Assembly (NCBI GenBank): GCA_035763085.1
Contig: DASUBV010000150.1
Span: 62,001-126,000 of the forward strand
Direction of reading: 5' to 3'
DNA length: 64,000 nt
From: DASUBV01 sp035763085
GTDB lineage: Bacteria; Actinomycetota; Actinomycetes; Streptosporangiales; Streptosporangiaceae
Part shown: one piece after another, positions 16,954-26,121 of the stretch
Layout of the letters: each line of letters starts with the position of its first letter
Position numbering within the stretch: position 1 is the stretch's first letter
The notes under the pieces: generated by a model
What the model saw: the letters and a program-made list of their open reading frames with translations, nothing else
The model's database searches: none
What the model was told of the DNA's origin: nothing
Made by a program: the position numbers and the translations under genes

Positions 16954-17927
16954 CCGGGCCTGCCGGTCAGCCAGGCCAGCAGCGCCTTCTGCGCGTGCAG
17001 CCGGTTCTCGGCCTGGTCCCAGGCCAGGCTGGCCGGGCCGTCCAGCACCGCCCCGGTGATCTCCTGGCCGCGGTGCGCGGGCAGGCAGTGCAGCACCCCG
17101 GCGCCCGGCGCGGCCAGGCCGAGCTTGGCCTCATCGAGCCGGAACGGGATCATGGCGGCCTCCCGGTCGGCTTCCTGCCCCTCCTGGCCCATCGACGTCC
17201 ACACGTCGGTGGCCAGGAAGCCCGCGCCCTTGCAGCCCTCCTCGGGGTCGGCGCCGAAGGCCGCCGAGCCGCCGGTGCGGGCCGCGATGGCCTGCGCCTG
17301 CGCCAGCACCGCGGGTGCCGGCGCGTACCCGGCCGGCCCGCAGATCCGCACGTGCATCCCGGCGGTCGCCCCGCCGAGCAGGTAAGAGTGCGCCATGTTC
17401 GACCCCCCGTCGCCCAGGAACGTCAGCGTGACCCCGCCCAGCTGCCCGGCCGACTCCTGCATGGTCTGCAGGTCGGCGAGCACCTGGCAGGGGTGGAACT
17501 CATCGGTCAGCGCGTTGATGACCGGCACCGTGCTGGCCGCCGCGAACTCGGTCAGCACGGCCTGGCTGAAGGTCCGCCAGGCGACGGCCGCCACCTGGCG
17601 GGACAGCACCCGGGCCATGTCGGCGGGCAGCTCACCGCGCCCGGCGTGGGTGGCCTGGCTGTCGATGACCAGCGGGTAGCCGCCCAGCTCGGCGATGCCC
17701 ACCGAGAACGACACCCGGGTGCGCAGGGACGGCTTGTCGAAGATCACGGCGACGCTGCGCGGCCCGGCCAGCGGCTGGCGGCCGAACCGGTCCGCCTTGA
17801 GCTCCGCGGCCAGTGCCAGCACCTCGGCCTGCTCGGCAGGCGACAGGTCGTCGTCGCGCAGGAAGTGGCGCGGCGCGCCGGGCGTCCCGGCCACCCCGGC
17901 CGCCCCGCCCGTCCCGGACTCGCTCAT
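16950..17927 (-). CDS. argF: Ornithine carbamoyltransferase
   Basis: Makes citrulline from ornithine and carbamoyl phosphate. Over 325 residues it shows the carbamoyl-phosphate loop SLRTR (67-71, where many homologues have STRTR), HPCQ (145-148) and the ornithine-site HCLPAHRG (280-287). ATG 17927 overlaps the argD TGA by one base (TGATG), fixing the start although the frame is open far upstream. The first 20 residues are a Gly/Ala/Pro leader. It is followed by argR with a 4-nt overlap. Confidence 0.95.
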   Translation of the reverse strand: MSESGTGGAAGVAGTPGAPRHFLRDDDLSPAEQAEVLALAAELKADRFGRQPLAGPRSVAVIFDKPSLRTRVSFSVGIAELGGYPLVIDSQATHAGRGELPADMARVLSRQVAAVAWRTFSQAVLTEFAAASTVPVINALTDEFHPCQVLADLQTMQESAGQLGGVTLTFLGDGGSNMAHSYLLGGATAGMHVRICGPAGYAPAPAVLAQAQAIAARTGGSAAFGADPEEGCKGAGFLATDVWTSMGQEGQEADREAAMIPFRLDEAKLGLAAPGAGVLHCLPAHRGQEITGAVLDGPASLAWDQAENRLHAQKALLAWLTGRPG

Positions 17928-19132
17928 CAGCCCTCCTGCCCGGCCAGCACGCTGGCCGCGTCGAGGATCGCGGGCAGCGCCGCGAGGAAGGACGCTGCCT
18001 CGTCTGCGCTGAGGATAAGGGGCGGCGCCAGCCGGATGGCATCCGGCTGCACCGCGTTCACCAGGAACCCGGCCCGCCGCGCCGCGGCCTCCACCGCCGC
18101 CGCGACCGGCGCGGCGAGGACGATGGCCAGCCACAGGCCGGTGCCGCGCACCCCGCTGACCAGCGCGTGCCCGAGGCCCTCGATCCCGGCCGTGAGCTGC
18201 GCGCCCACCTTGGTGACATGGTCCAGCAGCCCGTCGCGCTCGATGGTGTCCAGCACCGCCAGGGCCGCCGCGCAGGCCACCGGGTTGCCGCCGAAGGTGC
18301 TGCCGTGGTCGCCCTTGCCCAGGCCCGCGCCGCTGGCGCCCAGGCCGATGCAGGCGCCGATGGGCAGCCCGCCGCCCAGCCCCTTGGCCAGCGTCAGCAC
18401 GTCCGGCACGATGCCCTCGCGCTGGAAGGCGAACCACTCGCCGGTCCGGCCGATCCCGCTCTGGACCTCATCGAGCACCAGCAGCGCCCCGGCCCCGTCG
18501 CAGGCCGCCCGGGCCGCCTTGAGGTAGCCGGCCGGCGCGGGCACTACGCCGCCCTCTCCCAGGCACGGCTCCAGGAACACCGCCGCGCAGTCCGGGCCGA
18601 CCGCCTCGGCGAGCGCCGCCGGGTCACCGTAGGGGACAAAGCGAACGTCCACCCCGAAGGGCGCAAACGGAACCCTGATCGAGCTCTTGCCGGTCAGGCT
18701 GAGCGAGCCCATCGTCCGGCCGTGGAACCCGCCCTCGGCGGCCACGATCACCGGCCGCTGATCGCCCTGGCGGCGGCGGACCAGCTTGAGCGCCGCCTCG
18801 TTGGCCTCGGTCCCGGAGTTGGCGAAGAACACCCGCCCGTCGGTGCCCAGCAGGCCCAGCAGCCGCTGCGCCAGCTCGACCTGCCGCTCGTGCAGGAACA
18901 GGTTGGAGATGTGCGCTAGCCGGCCCGCCTGCTCGGCTACGGCAGCCACCAGCGCGGGATGGCCGTGGCCGAGCGCGCTGACCGCGATGCCGCCGATCAG
19001 GTCGAGATAGGAGTTGCCGTCAACGTCCCACACGACGCAGCCGCGCCCGTGGTCGAGGGCAACGGGGGGCACGCCGTAGGTGAGCATGATGGCCGCGCCG
19101 TAGCGGTCCTGCAGCAGCTCGGTCGCGGTCAT
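17927..19132 (-). CDS. argD: Acetylornithine aminotransferase
   Basis: A PLP-dependent class III aminotransferase of 401 residues converting N-acetylglutamate semialdehyde to N-acetylornithine. Motifs include NSGTEANEAALKLVRR, the Asp of VLDEVQSGIGRTG and the PLP Lys at about 250 (TLAKGLGGGLPIG), followed by GSTFGGNPVACAA. GGAAGGA precedes ATG 19132 at good spacing. A 139-nt gap separates it from argB, the largest gap inside argC-R, and that gap contains one copy of the recurrent CTCTTGCTGTTATCAG motif. Confidence 0.95.
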   Translation of the reverse strand: MTATELLQDRYGAAIMLTYGVPPVALDHGRGCVVWDVDGNSYLDLIGGIAVSALGHGHPALVAAVAEQAGRLAHISNLFLHERQVELAQRLLGLLGTDGRVFFANSGTEANEAALKLVRRRQGDQRPVIVAAEGGFHGRTMGSLSLTGKSSIRVPFAPFGVDVRFVPYGDPAALAEAVGPDCAAVFLEPCLGEGGVVPAPAGYLKAARAACDGAGALLVLDEVQSGIGRTGEWFAFQREGIVPDVLTLAKGLGGGLPIGACIGLGASGAGLGKGDHGSTFGGNPVACAAALAVLDTIERDGLLDHVTKVGAQLTAGIEGLGHALVSGVRGTGLWLAIVLAAPVAAAVEAAARRAGFLVNAVQPDAIRLAPPLILSADEAASFLAALPAILDAASVLAGQEG

Positions 19133-19234
19133 CGGCTGTCCTTCCTGGTGGTGTTGCGGGGGCTGAGCGGCGGCCGGGCTGTCCGGGCCGCCGGGGACCG
19201 GGTGCCCCGCGCCCGGTCAGAGCGCGCGCACCGC

Positions 19235-19250
19235 CTCTTGCTGTTATCAG
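19235..19250 (+). repeat. Recurrent motif copy C (CTCTTGCTGTTATCAG)
   Basis: Best full-length copy, in the argB-argD gap, 22 nt past the argB stop. Confidence 0.6.
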
Positions 19251-19271
19251 ATAGGAGCACGGACGCCCTGG

Positions 19272-20351
19272 TCACGGGACCACCATCGTCCCGATGCCGG
19301 AGTCGGTGAAGATCTCCAGCAGCACTGCGTGCGGCAGCCGGCCGTCCAGGACATGCGCCTGCGGGACGCCGCCTTGCACGGCGGTCAGGCAGGCCTGCAT
19401 CTTCGGGATCATTCCGCCGCTCAGGCCGGGCAGCAGGTCCGCCAGCGCCGTGGCGGTGAGCTGGCTGATCACCTCGGCGGGGCGGCTGTCCGCGACGGCA
19501 CTGTCTGCGGCGGGGCCGGCGACTGCCTGGCTGGCGGTCCGGGCACCGGCGGGCTGACCGTCGGCGGCCCGGGTGCCGGCGGCCTGAGTGGCAGCCTGCT
19601 GGCCGGGGACAGCCTGGCTGCTCGTGGCCTGGCCGGCAGCGCCATTGCCGGCAACTGCACCGCCCGGCCAGCTCGCGTACAGGCCCGCCACGTCGGTGAG
19701 CACGACCAGCTTGGCCGCGCCCAGCGCGACGGCGACCGCCGCGGCCGCGGTGTCGGCGTTCACGTTGAGCACCTCGCCGTCGCGGCCGCGGGCCACGCTG
19801 GAGATCACCGGGATCCGGCCGTCGGCCAGCAGCGCGCTGACCGCGCCGGGATTCACCGTCTCCACCTCGCCGACCTGGCCCAGGTCGACCCGCTCGCCGT
19901 CCACGGTGGCCAGCAGCCGGCGCGCCGTCAGCAGGTGCGCGTCCTCGCCTGACATCCCGACCGCGAACGGGCCGTGCTGGTTGATCAGCCCGACCACCTC
20001 GCGGTTCACCTGGCCGGTGAGCACCATCCGCACCACGTCCATCGCCTCGGGCGTGGTCACCCGCAGCCCGGCCTGGAACGTGCTGGGGATGCCGAGCCGG
20101 TCGAGCTGGGCGCTGATCTGCGGCCCGCCGCCGTGCACGATGACCGGCAGCAGCCCCGCGTACCGCAGGAACACCACGTCCTGCGCGAAGCCGGCCCGCA
20201 GCGCGTCGTCGGTCATGGCATTGCCGCCGTACTTGATGACGACGGTCTGCCCGTGGAAGCGCTCCAGCCAGGGCAGCGCCTCGATCAGCGTGGCCGCCTT
20301 GGCCAGCGCCCCGGCCGGCGCGGCCCCGTTCGCCCGGGGAGTCGTCATCAT
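19272..20351 (-). CDS. argB: Acetylglutamate kinase
   Basis: Phosphorylates N-acetylglutamate, the step normally inhibited by arginine. The 359-residue amino-acid kinase has VVIKYGGNAM near the N-terminus, VIVHGGGPQIS and the nucleotide-site LVVLTDVAGLY. The family is about 300 residues; the excess is a Gln/Ala/Gly/Thr-rich insertion at about 229-290 between the LYASWPGG strand and the conserved GGMIPKMQACLTAVQGGV. ATG 20351 is used since it gives an ATGA overlap with the argJ stop; a second ATG follows immediately. Confidence 0.94.
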   Translation of the reverse strand: MMTTPRANGAAPAGALAKAATLIEALPWLERFHGQTVVIKYGGNAMTDDALRAGFAQDVVFLRYAGLLPVIVHGGGPQISAQLDRLGIPSTFQAGLRVTTPEAMDVVRMVLTGQVNREVVGLINQHGPFAVGMSGEDAHLLTARRLLATVDGERVDLGQVGEVETVNPGAVSALLADGRIPVISSVARGRDGEVLNVNADTAAAAVAVALGAAKLVVLTDVAGLYASWPGGAVAGNGAAGQATSSQAVPGQQAATQAAGTRAADGQPAGARTASQAVAGPAADSAVADSRPAEVISQLTATALADLLPGLSGGMIPKMQACLTAVQGGVPQAHVLDGRLPHAVLLEIFTDSGIGTMVVP

Positions 20352-21553
20352 GTCGAGTACGCCGAGTTCTCGTAGACGTACTGCTCGGTCAGGTCGGTCG
20401 TCCAGATCGTCGCGGCGTGCCCGCCCGCCGCCAGGTCCGCCGTGATCGTGACGTCGCGCCCGGACAGGTCCACCGTGCCGCGGTCGGCCGCGCCGGTCCC
20501 GTCCTTGCACACCCAGACGCCGTTGATGGCCACGCTGAGCTGGTCCGGCTCGAACACGGCGGCGGTCGTGCCGATGGCGGCCAGCACGCGGCCCCAGTTC
20601 GGGTCCGCGCCGCCGATCGCGCACTTCAGCAGGGTGCACCGCGCGATGGCCCGGCCGACCAGTACCGCGTCGGCCTCGCTGGCCGCGCCGGTCACCTCGA
20701 TCGCGATCGCCTTGGTCGCGCCCTCGGCGTCGCGCTGCATCTGCTGAGCCAGGTCCGCGCAGGCCCGGGTCACCAGGCCGGCGAACTCGGCCGGGTCGGG
20801 CCGTACGCCCGAGGCGCCGCTGGCCAGCAGCAGCACCGTGTCGTTGGTGGACATGCACCCGTCGGTGTCCAGCCGGTCAAACGTCTGGCCGACCGCGCCG
20901 CGCAGCGCGCTGTCCAGCTCCGCCGCGCTCAGCTCGGCGTCAGTGGTGAGCACCACCAGCATCGTGGCCAGCGCGGGGGCCAGCATCGCCGCGCCCTTGC
21001 CCATCCCGCCGACCACGTACCCGGAGCCCGCGAGCGAGCAGGTCTTGGGCACTGTGTCGGTGGTCCGGATGGCATCGGCCGCGGCGGGCCCGCCGTCGGC
21101 ACTGGCGCGGGCGACGGCAGCATCCACGCCGGCCAGCAGCTTGTCGACGGGCAGCCGGTCGCCGATCAGGCCGGTCGAGCAGACCGCGATCTCCCCGGCG
21201 CCCACCTCGCCGGCCGCGCCGGGGCCCGACTCGCCCGCCTCATCAGCCGCGGCAGCAGCCGACAGGGCCGCGGCCAGGTGCTCGGCCGTGCGGTGGGTGT
21301 CGGCGAACCCGGCCGGCCCGGTGCACGCGTTGGCCCCGCCGGAGTTCAGCACCACGGCACGGACCCGGCCGGCCGCCAGGACCTGCTGGCTCCACAGGAC
21401 CGGCGCCGCCTTCACCCGGTTGCTGGTGAACACGCCGGCGGCGGCGATGGCCGGTCCGTCGTTGAGCACGACGGCGACATCGGGGCTGCCGGACTCCTTG
21501 ATCCCCGCCGCTACCCCCGCGGCGCGAAAGCCCCGCGGATCAGTGACACTCAT
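20348..21553 (-). CDS. argJ: Bifunctional glutamate N-acetyltransferase / amino-acid acetyltransferase ArgJ
   Basis: Recycles the acetyl group from N-acetylornithine to glutamate. Over 401 residues it contains the autocleavage site ATML (196-199; Thr-197 becomes the N-terminal nucleophile of the beta chain), GGMGKGAAMLAPALATML and the C-terminal ADPNWGRVLAAIG. ATG 21553 overlaps the argC stop (ATGA). Residues 97-119 are an Ala/Gly-rich loop. Its presence implies the cyclic acetyl pathway. Confidence 0.95.
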   Translation of the reverse strand: MSVTDPRGFRAAGVAAGIKESGSPDVAVVLNDGPAIAAAGVFTSNRVKAAPVLWSQQVLAAGRVRAVVLNSGGANACTGPAGFADTHRTAEHLAAALSAAAAADEAGESGPGAAGEVGAGEIAVCSTGLIGDRLPVDKLLAGVDAAVARASADGGPAAADAIRTTDTVPKTCSLAGSGYVVGGMGKGAAMLAPALATMLVVLTTDAELSAAELDSALRGAVGQTFDRLDTDGCMSTNDTVLLLASGASGVRPDPAEFAGLVTRACADLAQQMQRDAEGATKAIAIEVTGAASEADAVLVGRAIARCTLLKCAIGGADPNWGRVLAAIGTTAAVFEPDQLSVAINGVWVCKDGTGAADRGTVDLSGRDVTITADLAAGGHAATIWTTDLTEQYVYENSAYST

Positions 21554-22626
21554 GGCGCGACTCCGCTCGCGGTCAGGCCGGCTGCCTCGGGCAGGCCCAG
21601 CATCAGGTTGGCGTTCTGGATGGCCTGGCCGGCCGCTCCCTTGCCGAGGTTGTCGATCGCGGCGACGACCACCGCCCGCCCGGCGCGCGGGTCGGCCGCG
21701 GCCTGCAGGTGCGCCCCGTTGGAGCCGGCCACCGGCCCGGTCGCCGGCCACCGGCCCGCGGGCAGCACGCAGGCGAACCCCGCGTCGCCGTAGGCGGCGG
21801 CCAGCGCTGCGCGCAGGTCCTCGGTGCCAGTGCAGGCCGAGCTCAGCCGCGCGGTGCAGGTGGCGAGGATGCCGCGTGGCATCGGCGCCAGCACCGGCGT
21901 GAACGACACGCTCGCACCCGTGCTGGCTCCGCCGCCGCCGGCGGCGCCGCCCGGGTCGCCGAACTCGCGCAGCGCCTGCTCGATCTCGGCCGTGTGCCGG
22001 TGCGTGCCGCCGGCCTGGTAGGCCGACACCGACCCCATCACCTCGCTGCCCAGCAGGTCCGCGCGCAGCGACCGGCCCGCGCCGGACGTTCCGGAGGCAG
22101 CCACGACCACCACGTCCCGGGCTGTCACCAGCCCGGCCGCTATCAGCGGCACCAGCGCCAGGATGGCCGCGGTCGCGTAGCAGCCCGGCGCCGCTACCCG
22201 GCTGGCCGCGCTGACCTGCTCCCGCAGCCCGGGCAATTCCGGCAGGCCGGTGACCCACCGTCCCGGATGCGCACCGCTGTAGTGCCGTGCCCAGGCCTCC
22301 GGGTCCGACAGGCGGAAGTCCGGGCCCAGGTCCACGACCTTGACCGCGGCCGGGAGGCTCGCGGCCAGCGGCGCCGACTCACCCGCGGGCAGCGCCAGGA
22401 ACACCAGGTCGCAGCCCGCCACGCTGGCCGCGCCATGTGCCTCGAACACCCGTCCCGCCAGCCCGGCCACCCCGGCCAGGTGCGGGTGCACCTCGCCGAC
22501 CGTCTTGCCCGCGCTGCCGCCGGCCGTGATCGCGCCAATCTCCAGGTCCGGGTGACCAGCCAGCAGCCGCAGCAGCTCACCGCCCGCGTACCCGCTCGCG
22601 CCGGCCACCGCAACCCGCGCTCCCAT
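21550..22626 (-). CDS. argC: N-acetyl-gamma-glutamyl-phosphate reductase
   Basis: First gene of the arginine operon; NADPH-dependent reduction of acetylglutamyl phosphate. The N-terminal Rossmann motif is VAVAGASGYAGGELLR and the catalytic Cys is residue 149 in VAAPGCYATAA. The 358-residue length includes a short Gly-rich insertion at about 222-232. ATG 22626 follows GGAGG at four bases. A promoter overlapping an ArgR-like palindrome lies about 85-115 nt upstream. Confidence 0.95.
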   Translation of the reverse strand: MGARVAVAGASGYAGGELLRLLAGHPDLEIGAITAGGSAGKTVGEVHPHLAGVAGLAGRVFEAHGAASVAGCDLVFLALPAGESAPLAASLPAAVKVVDLGPDFRLSDPEAWARHYSGAHPGRWVTGLPELPGLREQVSAASRVAAPGCYATAAILALVPLIAAGLVTARDVVVVAASGTSGAGRSLRADLLGSEVMGSVSAYQAGGTHRHTAEIEQALREFGDPGGAAGGGGASTGASVSFTPVLAPMPRGILATCTARLSSACTGTEDLRAALAAAYGDAGFACVLPAGRWPATGPVAGSNGAHLQAAADPRAGRAVVVAAIDNLGKGAAGQAIQNANLMLGLPEAAGLTASGVAP

Positions 22627-22707
22627 CAGGCCTCCTGACCGTCAACAGGCCCAGCACCGGATGCGCGGGGCGCCGCACCGGCATGCATCACCTGCCGCGC
22701 CGGGCTG

Positions 22708-22742
22708 TGCATAATTATGCTTTCTGCTGAGTGGATATGCAA
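22708..22742 (-). promoter_or_regulatory. argC promoter with overlapping ArgR-like operator
   Basis: On the minus strand a -35 TTGCAT (22737-22742) and a -10 CATAAT (22714-22719) are separated by 17 nt, close to a sigma-70 consensus. The -10 lies within GCATAATTATGC (22709-22720), a perfect 12-bp palindrome typical of ARG boxes. A second half-site-like ATATGCAA covers the -35. ArgR bound here would block polymerase. The two AT-rich boxes stand out in otherwise GC-rich DNA. Confidence 0.75.
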
Positions 22743-22904
22743 CACTGGTGTGCTCCTGCTCGCCCGGCCGGCGCGTGCGCGGCCTGCCGCCGGGCGGCCC
22801 GGCGGACGAGAATGGTGCCCGGAGTTGGCCGGACTGTTACGTGCCCTGGCTTGGGGTCGCCCCGGTGAAGGCGGCATGATGATGGCCCGGAAGGGAGAGC
22901 GCAT

Positions 22905-23366
22905 ATGCACCCGAGCGGTGGCCAGTCCACGTTGCGCACCGTGCGGGCCCGGCGCACCTGGCTCGGGCTGACGGCGCTCGGCGCTGTCACCATGCTGGCT
23001 GCGGTCGGCTGCGGCCACTCCGCCCCGGCGGCGCCGGCGGCCAGGACAGCCAGGACCGGGACGACGCCGGTGCACATCGTCGCCCGCTGCGGCACGGCCA
23101 GGACCGTGGCCAACGTGCCGGTCCGGATCGAGGTCACCCGCGGCAAGGTGGCCTGCTCCAAGGCGCTGACCATCGAGCGCGACTACGCCAGGGCCATCGC
23201 CGAGGGCAAGGCGCCGGGTAACGGCGGCGGCGGGCCGGTCATGGTCAGCGGCTGGAAGTGCCAGGGCTACCCGACCGAGAAGGTGCTGGCCACCGGCTGG
23301 GCGTCGCACTGCGTGCGCGGCGGCACGCAGATCCTCGCCGTCCTCCCCCCGCCCAAGAAGTCCTGA
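22905..23366 (+). CDS. Small predicted lipoprotein
   Basis: A 153-residue secreted protein. A basic N-terminus (VRARRTW) and hydrophobic core end in LAAVGCGHS, a near-lipobox with Cys at about 36; the -3 residue is Ala rather than Leu or Val, so lipidation is probable, not certain. The mature part has four further Cys (contexts VARCGT, VACSKA, WKCQGY, SHCVRG), which could form two disulphides. GGGAG precedes the ATG by eight bases. I recognise no family. It is divergent from argC and converges on pheT, with 40 nt between the stops. Confidence 0.7.
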   Translation: MHPSGGQSTLRTVRARRTWLGLTALGAVTMLAAVGCGHSAPAAPAARTARTGTTPVHIVARCGTARTVANVPVRIEVTRGKVACSKALTIERDYARAIAEGKAPGNGGGGPVMVSGWKCQGYPTEKVLATGWASHCVRGGTQILAVLPPPKKS

Positions 23367-23406
23367 CCAGCCCCGGCCCCCGCCCGGCGGCAGCCGCGGG
23401 CGCGGC

Positions 23407-26121
23407 TTACGAGGCGCCGCGCAGCACAGCGCCCGTCCGGCGGCCCGCCTCGGCGACGGCCGCCTCGCGGGCCGCGCTCGCCTCCTCGGCCGTCAGCGTC
23501 CGGTCCGGGGCGCGGAACCGCAGCGTGTAGGCCAGCGACTTGCACCCCTCGCCGGCCTGGTCGCCGGTGTAGACATCGAACAGCCGCAGGTCCTCCAGCA
23601 GCACGTCACCGGCCCCGGCCGCGCCGGCCGCCAGCGCCCGCTCCACCTCGGCGGCCGGCACCGTGTCGGCCACGATCAGCGCGACGTCCTGGGTCGCCAC
23701 CGGGTAGCCCGAGATCACCGGCGCCTGCACCAGGCCGAGCTGGTCGGCGGCCGTCTCGATGACCGACATGTCCAGCTCCGCGGCGGCCGTGCGCGGCGGC
23801 AGCCCGAACGCGGCCGTGACCCGCGGGTGCAGTTCGCCGGCGTGCCCGGCCAGCCACTCCCGGCCGTTCTCGCCGGTCACGAACAGCGCCGCGCAGCGTC
23901 CCGGGTGCCAGGGCTCGTGCTGGTCCGCGCGCACCTCGAAGCTGACCCCGCTGACGCGCAGCACCTGCCGGGCCGCCTCCATCGCGTCCTGCCAGCCGGC
24001 CGCCCGACCGCCGCCCCACCAGCCGGGCAGCTCCCGGTGGCCGGTCATGGCGATGGCGATGCGCAGCGGCTGGTCCGGCAGCGCGGACGTCAGCTCGCTC
24101 AGCTCGGCCTCAGTCGGGGCGCGGTCCACCGGCAGGATCGGCGCGACCCGCGGCCCGCCCGGCCCCGGCCGGAACACCAGCCCGGTCTCGAACAGGGCCA
24201 CGTCGGTGAAGCCGCGGCCGATGTTGCGCACGAGCACTTTCAGCAGGCCGGGCAGCAGCGTAGTGCGCAGCAGCGGCTCGTCCTCGCTGATCGGGTTGGC
24301 CACCGTCAGCGCATTGCGCCGGTCGTCGTCAGCTGGCAGCAGCAGCCGGTCGAAGTCGGCCGCCGTCGCGAACGAGTTGCTGGACACTTCCACCAGCCCG
24401 GAGGCGGCCAGCACCCGGCCGGTGGTCCGGCGCAGCCGCTGCCGGCGGGTCAGCCCCCGGCCGGCCGTGGCGCGCGGCTCGCGCACCGGGATCTGCTCGT
24501 AGCCCTCCAGCCGGATGACCTCCTCAGCCAGGTCGGCCGGGTCGGTCAGGTCGGGCCGCCAGGACGGCGGGACCACCGACAGCATCGGCCCGGACCGGTC
24601 GTGCCGGCCGTGGTCGCGCCGGGCATGCGCGCCGGGCCCGCCCGCGCCGTGCGGTCCCGCACCGGGCGCGCCCGCCGCCGGCTCGCCCGGCCCGCTATTC
24701 CCGTCGCCGCTGCCCGCGCCCGGCTCGGCCACCACCGTCACCTGGCAGCCCACCTGGCGCAGCCGCTCGACCACGGTGTCCCGGCCGTAGGTCATCCCGG
24801 CCACCTGGTCCGGATAGTCGGCCGCCAGCGTGATCGTCACCGGCTCAACCGGCTCGCTGGCGTAGCTGCAGCCCGGCACGACCGTCCCGTCGGCCAGCTC
24901 GGCCAGCATCGCCACCGCCCGCGCCGAGGCGCGCAGCTGCAGCTCGTAGTCGACGCCGCGCTCGAACCGGGCCGAGGCCTCCGAGCTCAGCCGGTGCCGC
25001 CGGCTCATCCGCGCCGTGCCGCGGGCCGAGAAGTGCGCCGCCTCGATGACCAGGTCCCGCGACTGCGGCGTGACCTCGGTCGCCAGCCCGCCCATCGTCC
25101 CGGCCAGCGAGATCGGGCCGGAGGAGTCGGTGATCAGGATGTCCTCGGGGTCCAGCGTGCGGACCACGTGGTCCAGCGTCTCCAGCTGCTCGCCCGGCAG
25201 TGCCCGCCGGACCACGATCGGCCCGCTGAGCCGGGCCCGGTCGAAGGCGTGCAGCGGCTGGCCGGTCTCCAGCATCAGGTAGTTGGTCACGTCCACGGCC
25301 AGCGACACGCTGCGCTGCCCGGCCCGGGCCAGCCGGACCCGCATCCACAGCGGGGTCGGCCGGTCCGGGTCGATCCCGCGCACCTCGCGCAGCACGAACC
25401 GGTCGCACGCCGTCGGGTCGGCGATGCTGGCCGGCCACACCTCGTCGGACTGCCGGCTGGCATCGGAGGTGAGCCCGGCGTCGGCCAGCGTGGCCGGGTC
25501 GGCCAGCAGGCCGGCGTCGCCGGGCAGGCCCGCGCTAGCCGGGTCGGTGTACGGGGCGCCGTAGGAGATCGCCAGCTCCCGCGCGATGCCGCGGACCGAG
25601 AACGCGAACCCCTTATCCGGCGTCACGTTCACGTCCAGCACCGTGTCGCGCAGCCGTGCGTACTCCACGAAGTCGGTGCCCAGCGGCGCGTCCGGCGGCA
25701 GCACCATGATCCCCGAGTGGTCGTCGCCGATGCCCAGCTCGGACGCCGAGCAGATCATCCCCTCCGACATCTTGCCGTAGGTCTTGCGCGCGCCGATCTC
25801 GAAGCCGCCCGGCAGCGTGGCGCCCGGCGTCGCCAGCGGCACCCGGTCACCGGCCGCGAAGTTGGTCGCGCCGCAGATGACGTGCCGCTCCTGGCCGTCC
25901 CCGGTGGACACCTGGCAGTACCGGACCGGCTTGCGGAACCCGGTCAGCTCCTCCACGTCCAGCACCTGGGCCACCACGATGCCGGTGATGTCCTGGCCGA
26001 CCCGCTCGATCGTCTCGATCTCCAGGCCGCAGGCCGTCAGCCGCCGGGCCACCTCCTCGGTGTCCTCGCCGGCCGCGCCGATGGCCGCGTACTCCAGCAG
26101 CCACGACAGCGGGACCCTCAT
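23407..26121 (-). CDS. pheT: Phenylalanyl-tRNA synthetase beta subunit
   Basis: Forms the alpha2-beta2 PheRS with PheS. At 904 residues it has the N-terminal MRVPLSWLLEY, a tRNA-binding domain (IVVAQVLDVEE, then HVICGATNFAAGD), B3/B4 editing, B5, the catalytic-like core and a C-terminal anticodon-binding (FDX-ACB) domain (PVATQDVALIV to RTLTAEEA). It is about 70 residues longer than usual. A Gly/Pro/Ala/His-rich insertion at about 462-510 splits the B5 domain between CQVTVV and LSVVPPSWRPDL. ATG 26121 overlaps the pheS stop as ATGA. Confidence 0.95.
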   Translation of the reverse strand: MRVPLSWLLEYAAIGAAGEDTEEVARRLTACGLEIETIERVGQDITGIVVAQVLDVEELTGFRKPVRYCQVSTGDGQERHVICGATNFAAGDRVPLATPGATLPGGFEIGARKTYGKMSEGMICSASELGIGDDHSGIMVLPPDAPLGTDFVEYARLRDTVLDVNVTPDKGFAFSVRGIARELAISYGAPYTDPASAGLPGDAGLLADPATLADAGLTSDASRQSDEVWPASIADPTACDRFVLREVRGIDPDRPTPLWMRVRLARAGQRSVSLAVDVTNYLMLETGQPLHAFDRARLSGPIVVRRALPGEQLETLDHVVRTLDPEDILITDSSGPISLAGTMGGLATEVTPQSRDLVIEAAHFSARGTARMSRRHRLSSEASARFERGVDYELQLRASARAVAMLAELADGTVVPGCSYASEPVEPVTITLAADYPDQVAGMTYGRDTVVERLRQVGCQVTVVAEPGAGSGDGNSGPGEPAAGAPGAGPHGAGGPGAHARRDHGRHDRSGPMLSVVPPSWRPDLTDPADLAEEVIRLEGYEQIPVREPRATAGRGLTRRQRLRRTTGRVLAASGLVEVSSNSFATAADFDRLLLPADDDRRNALTVANPISEDEPLLRTTLLPGLLKVLVRNIGRGFTDVALFETGLVFRPGPGGPRVAPILPVDRAPTEAELSELTSALPDQPLRIAIAMTGHRELPGWWGGGRAAGWQDAMEAARQVLRVSGVSFEVRADQHEPWHPGRCAALFVTGENGREWLAGHAGELHPRVTAAFGLPPRTAAAELDMSVIETAADQLGLVQAPVISGYPVATQDVALIVADTVPAAEVERALAAGAAGAGDVLLEDLRLFDVYTGDQAGEGCKSLAYTLRFRAPDRTLTAEEASAAREAAVAEAGRRTGAVLRGAS

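Noticed and set aside
16950..18437. Extended argF frame covering the end of argD
   Set aside because: The upstream 170 codons run antiparallel to no domain and overlap argD in another frame; the TGATG junction at 17927 fixes the real start.
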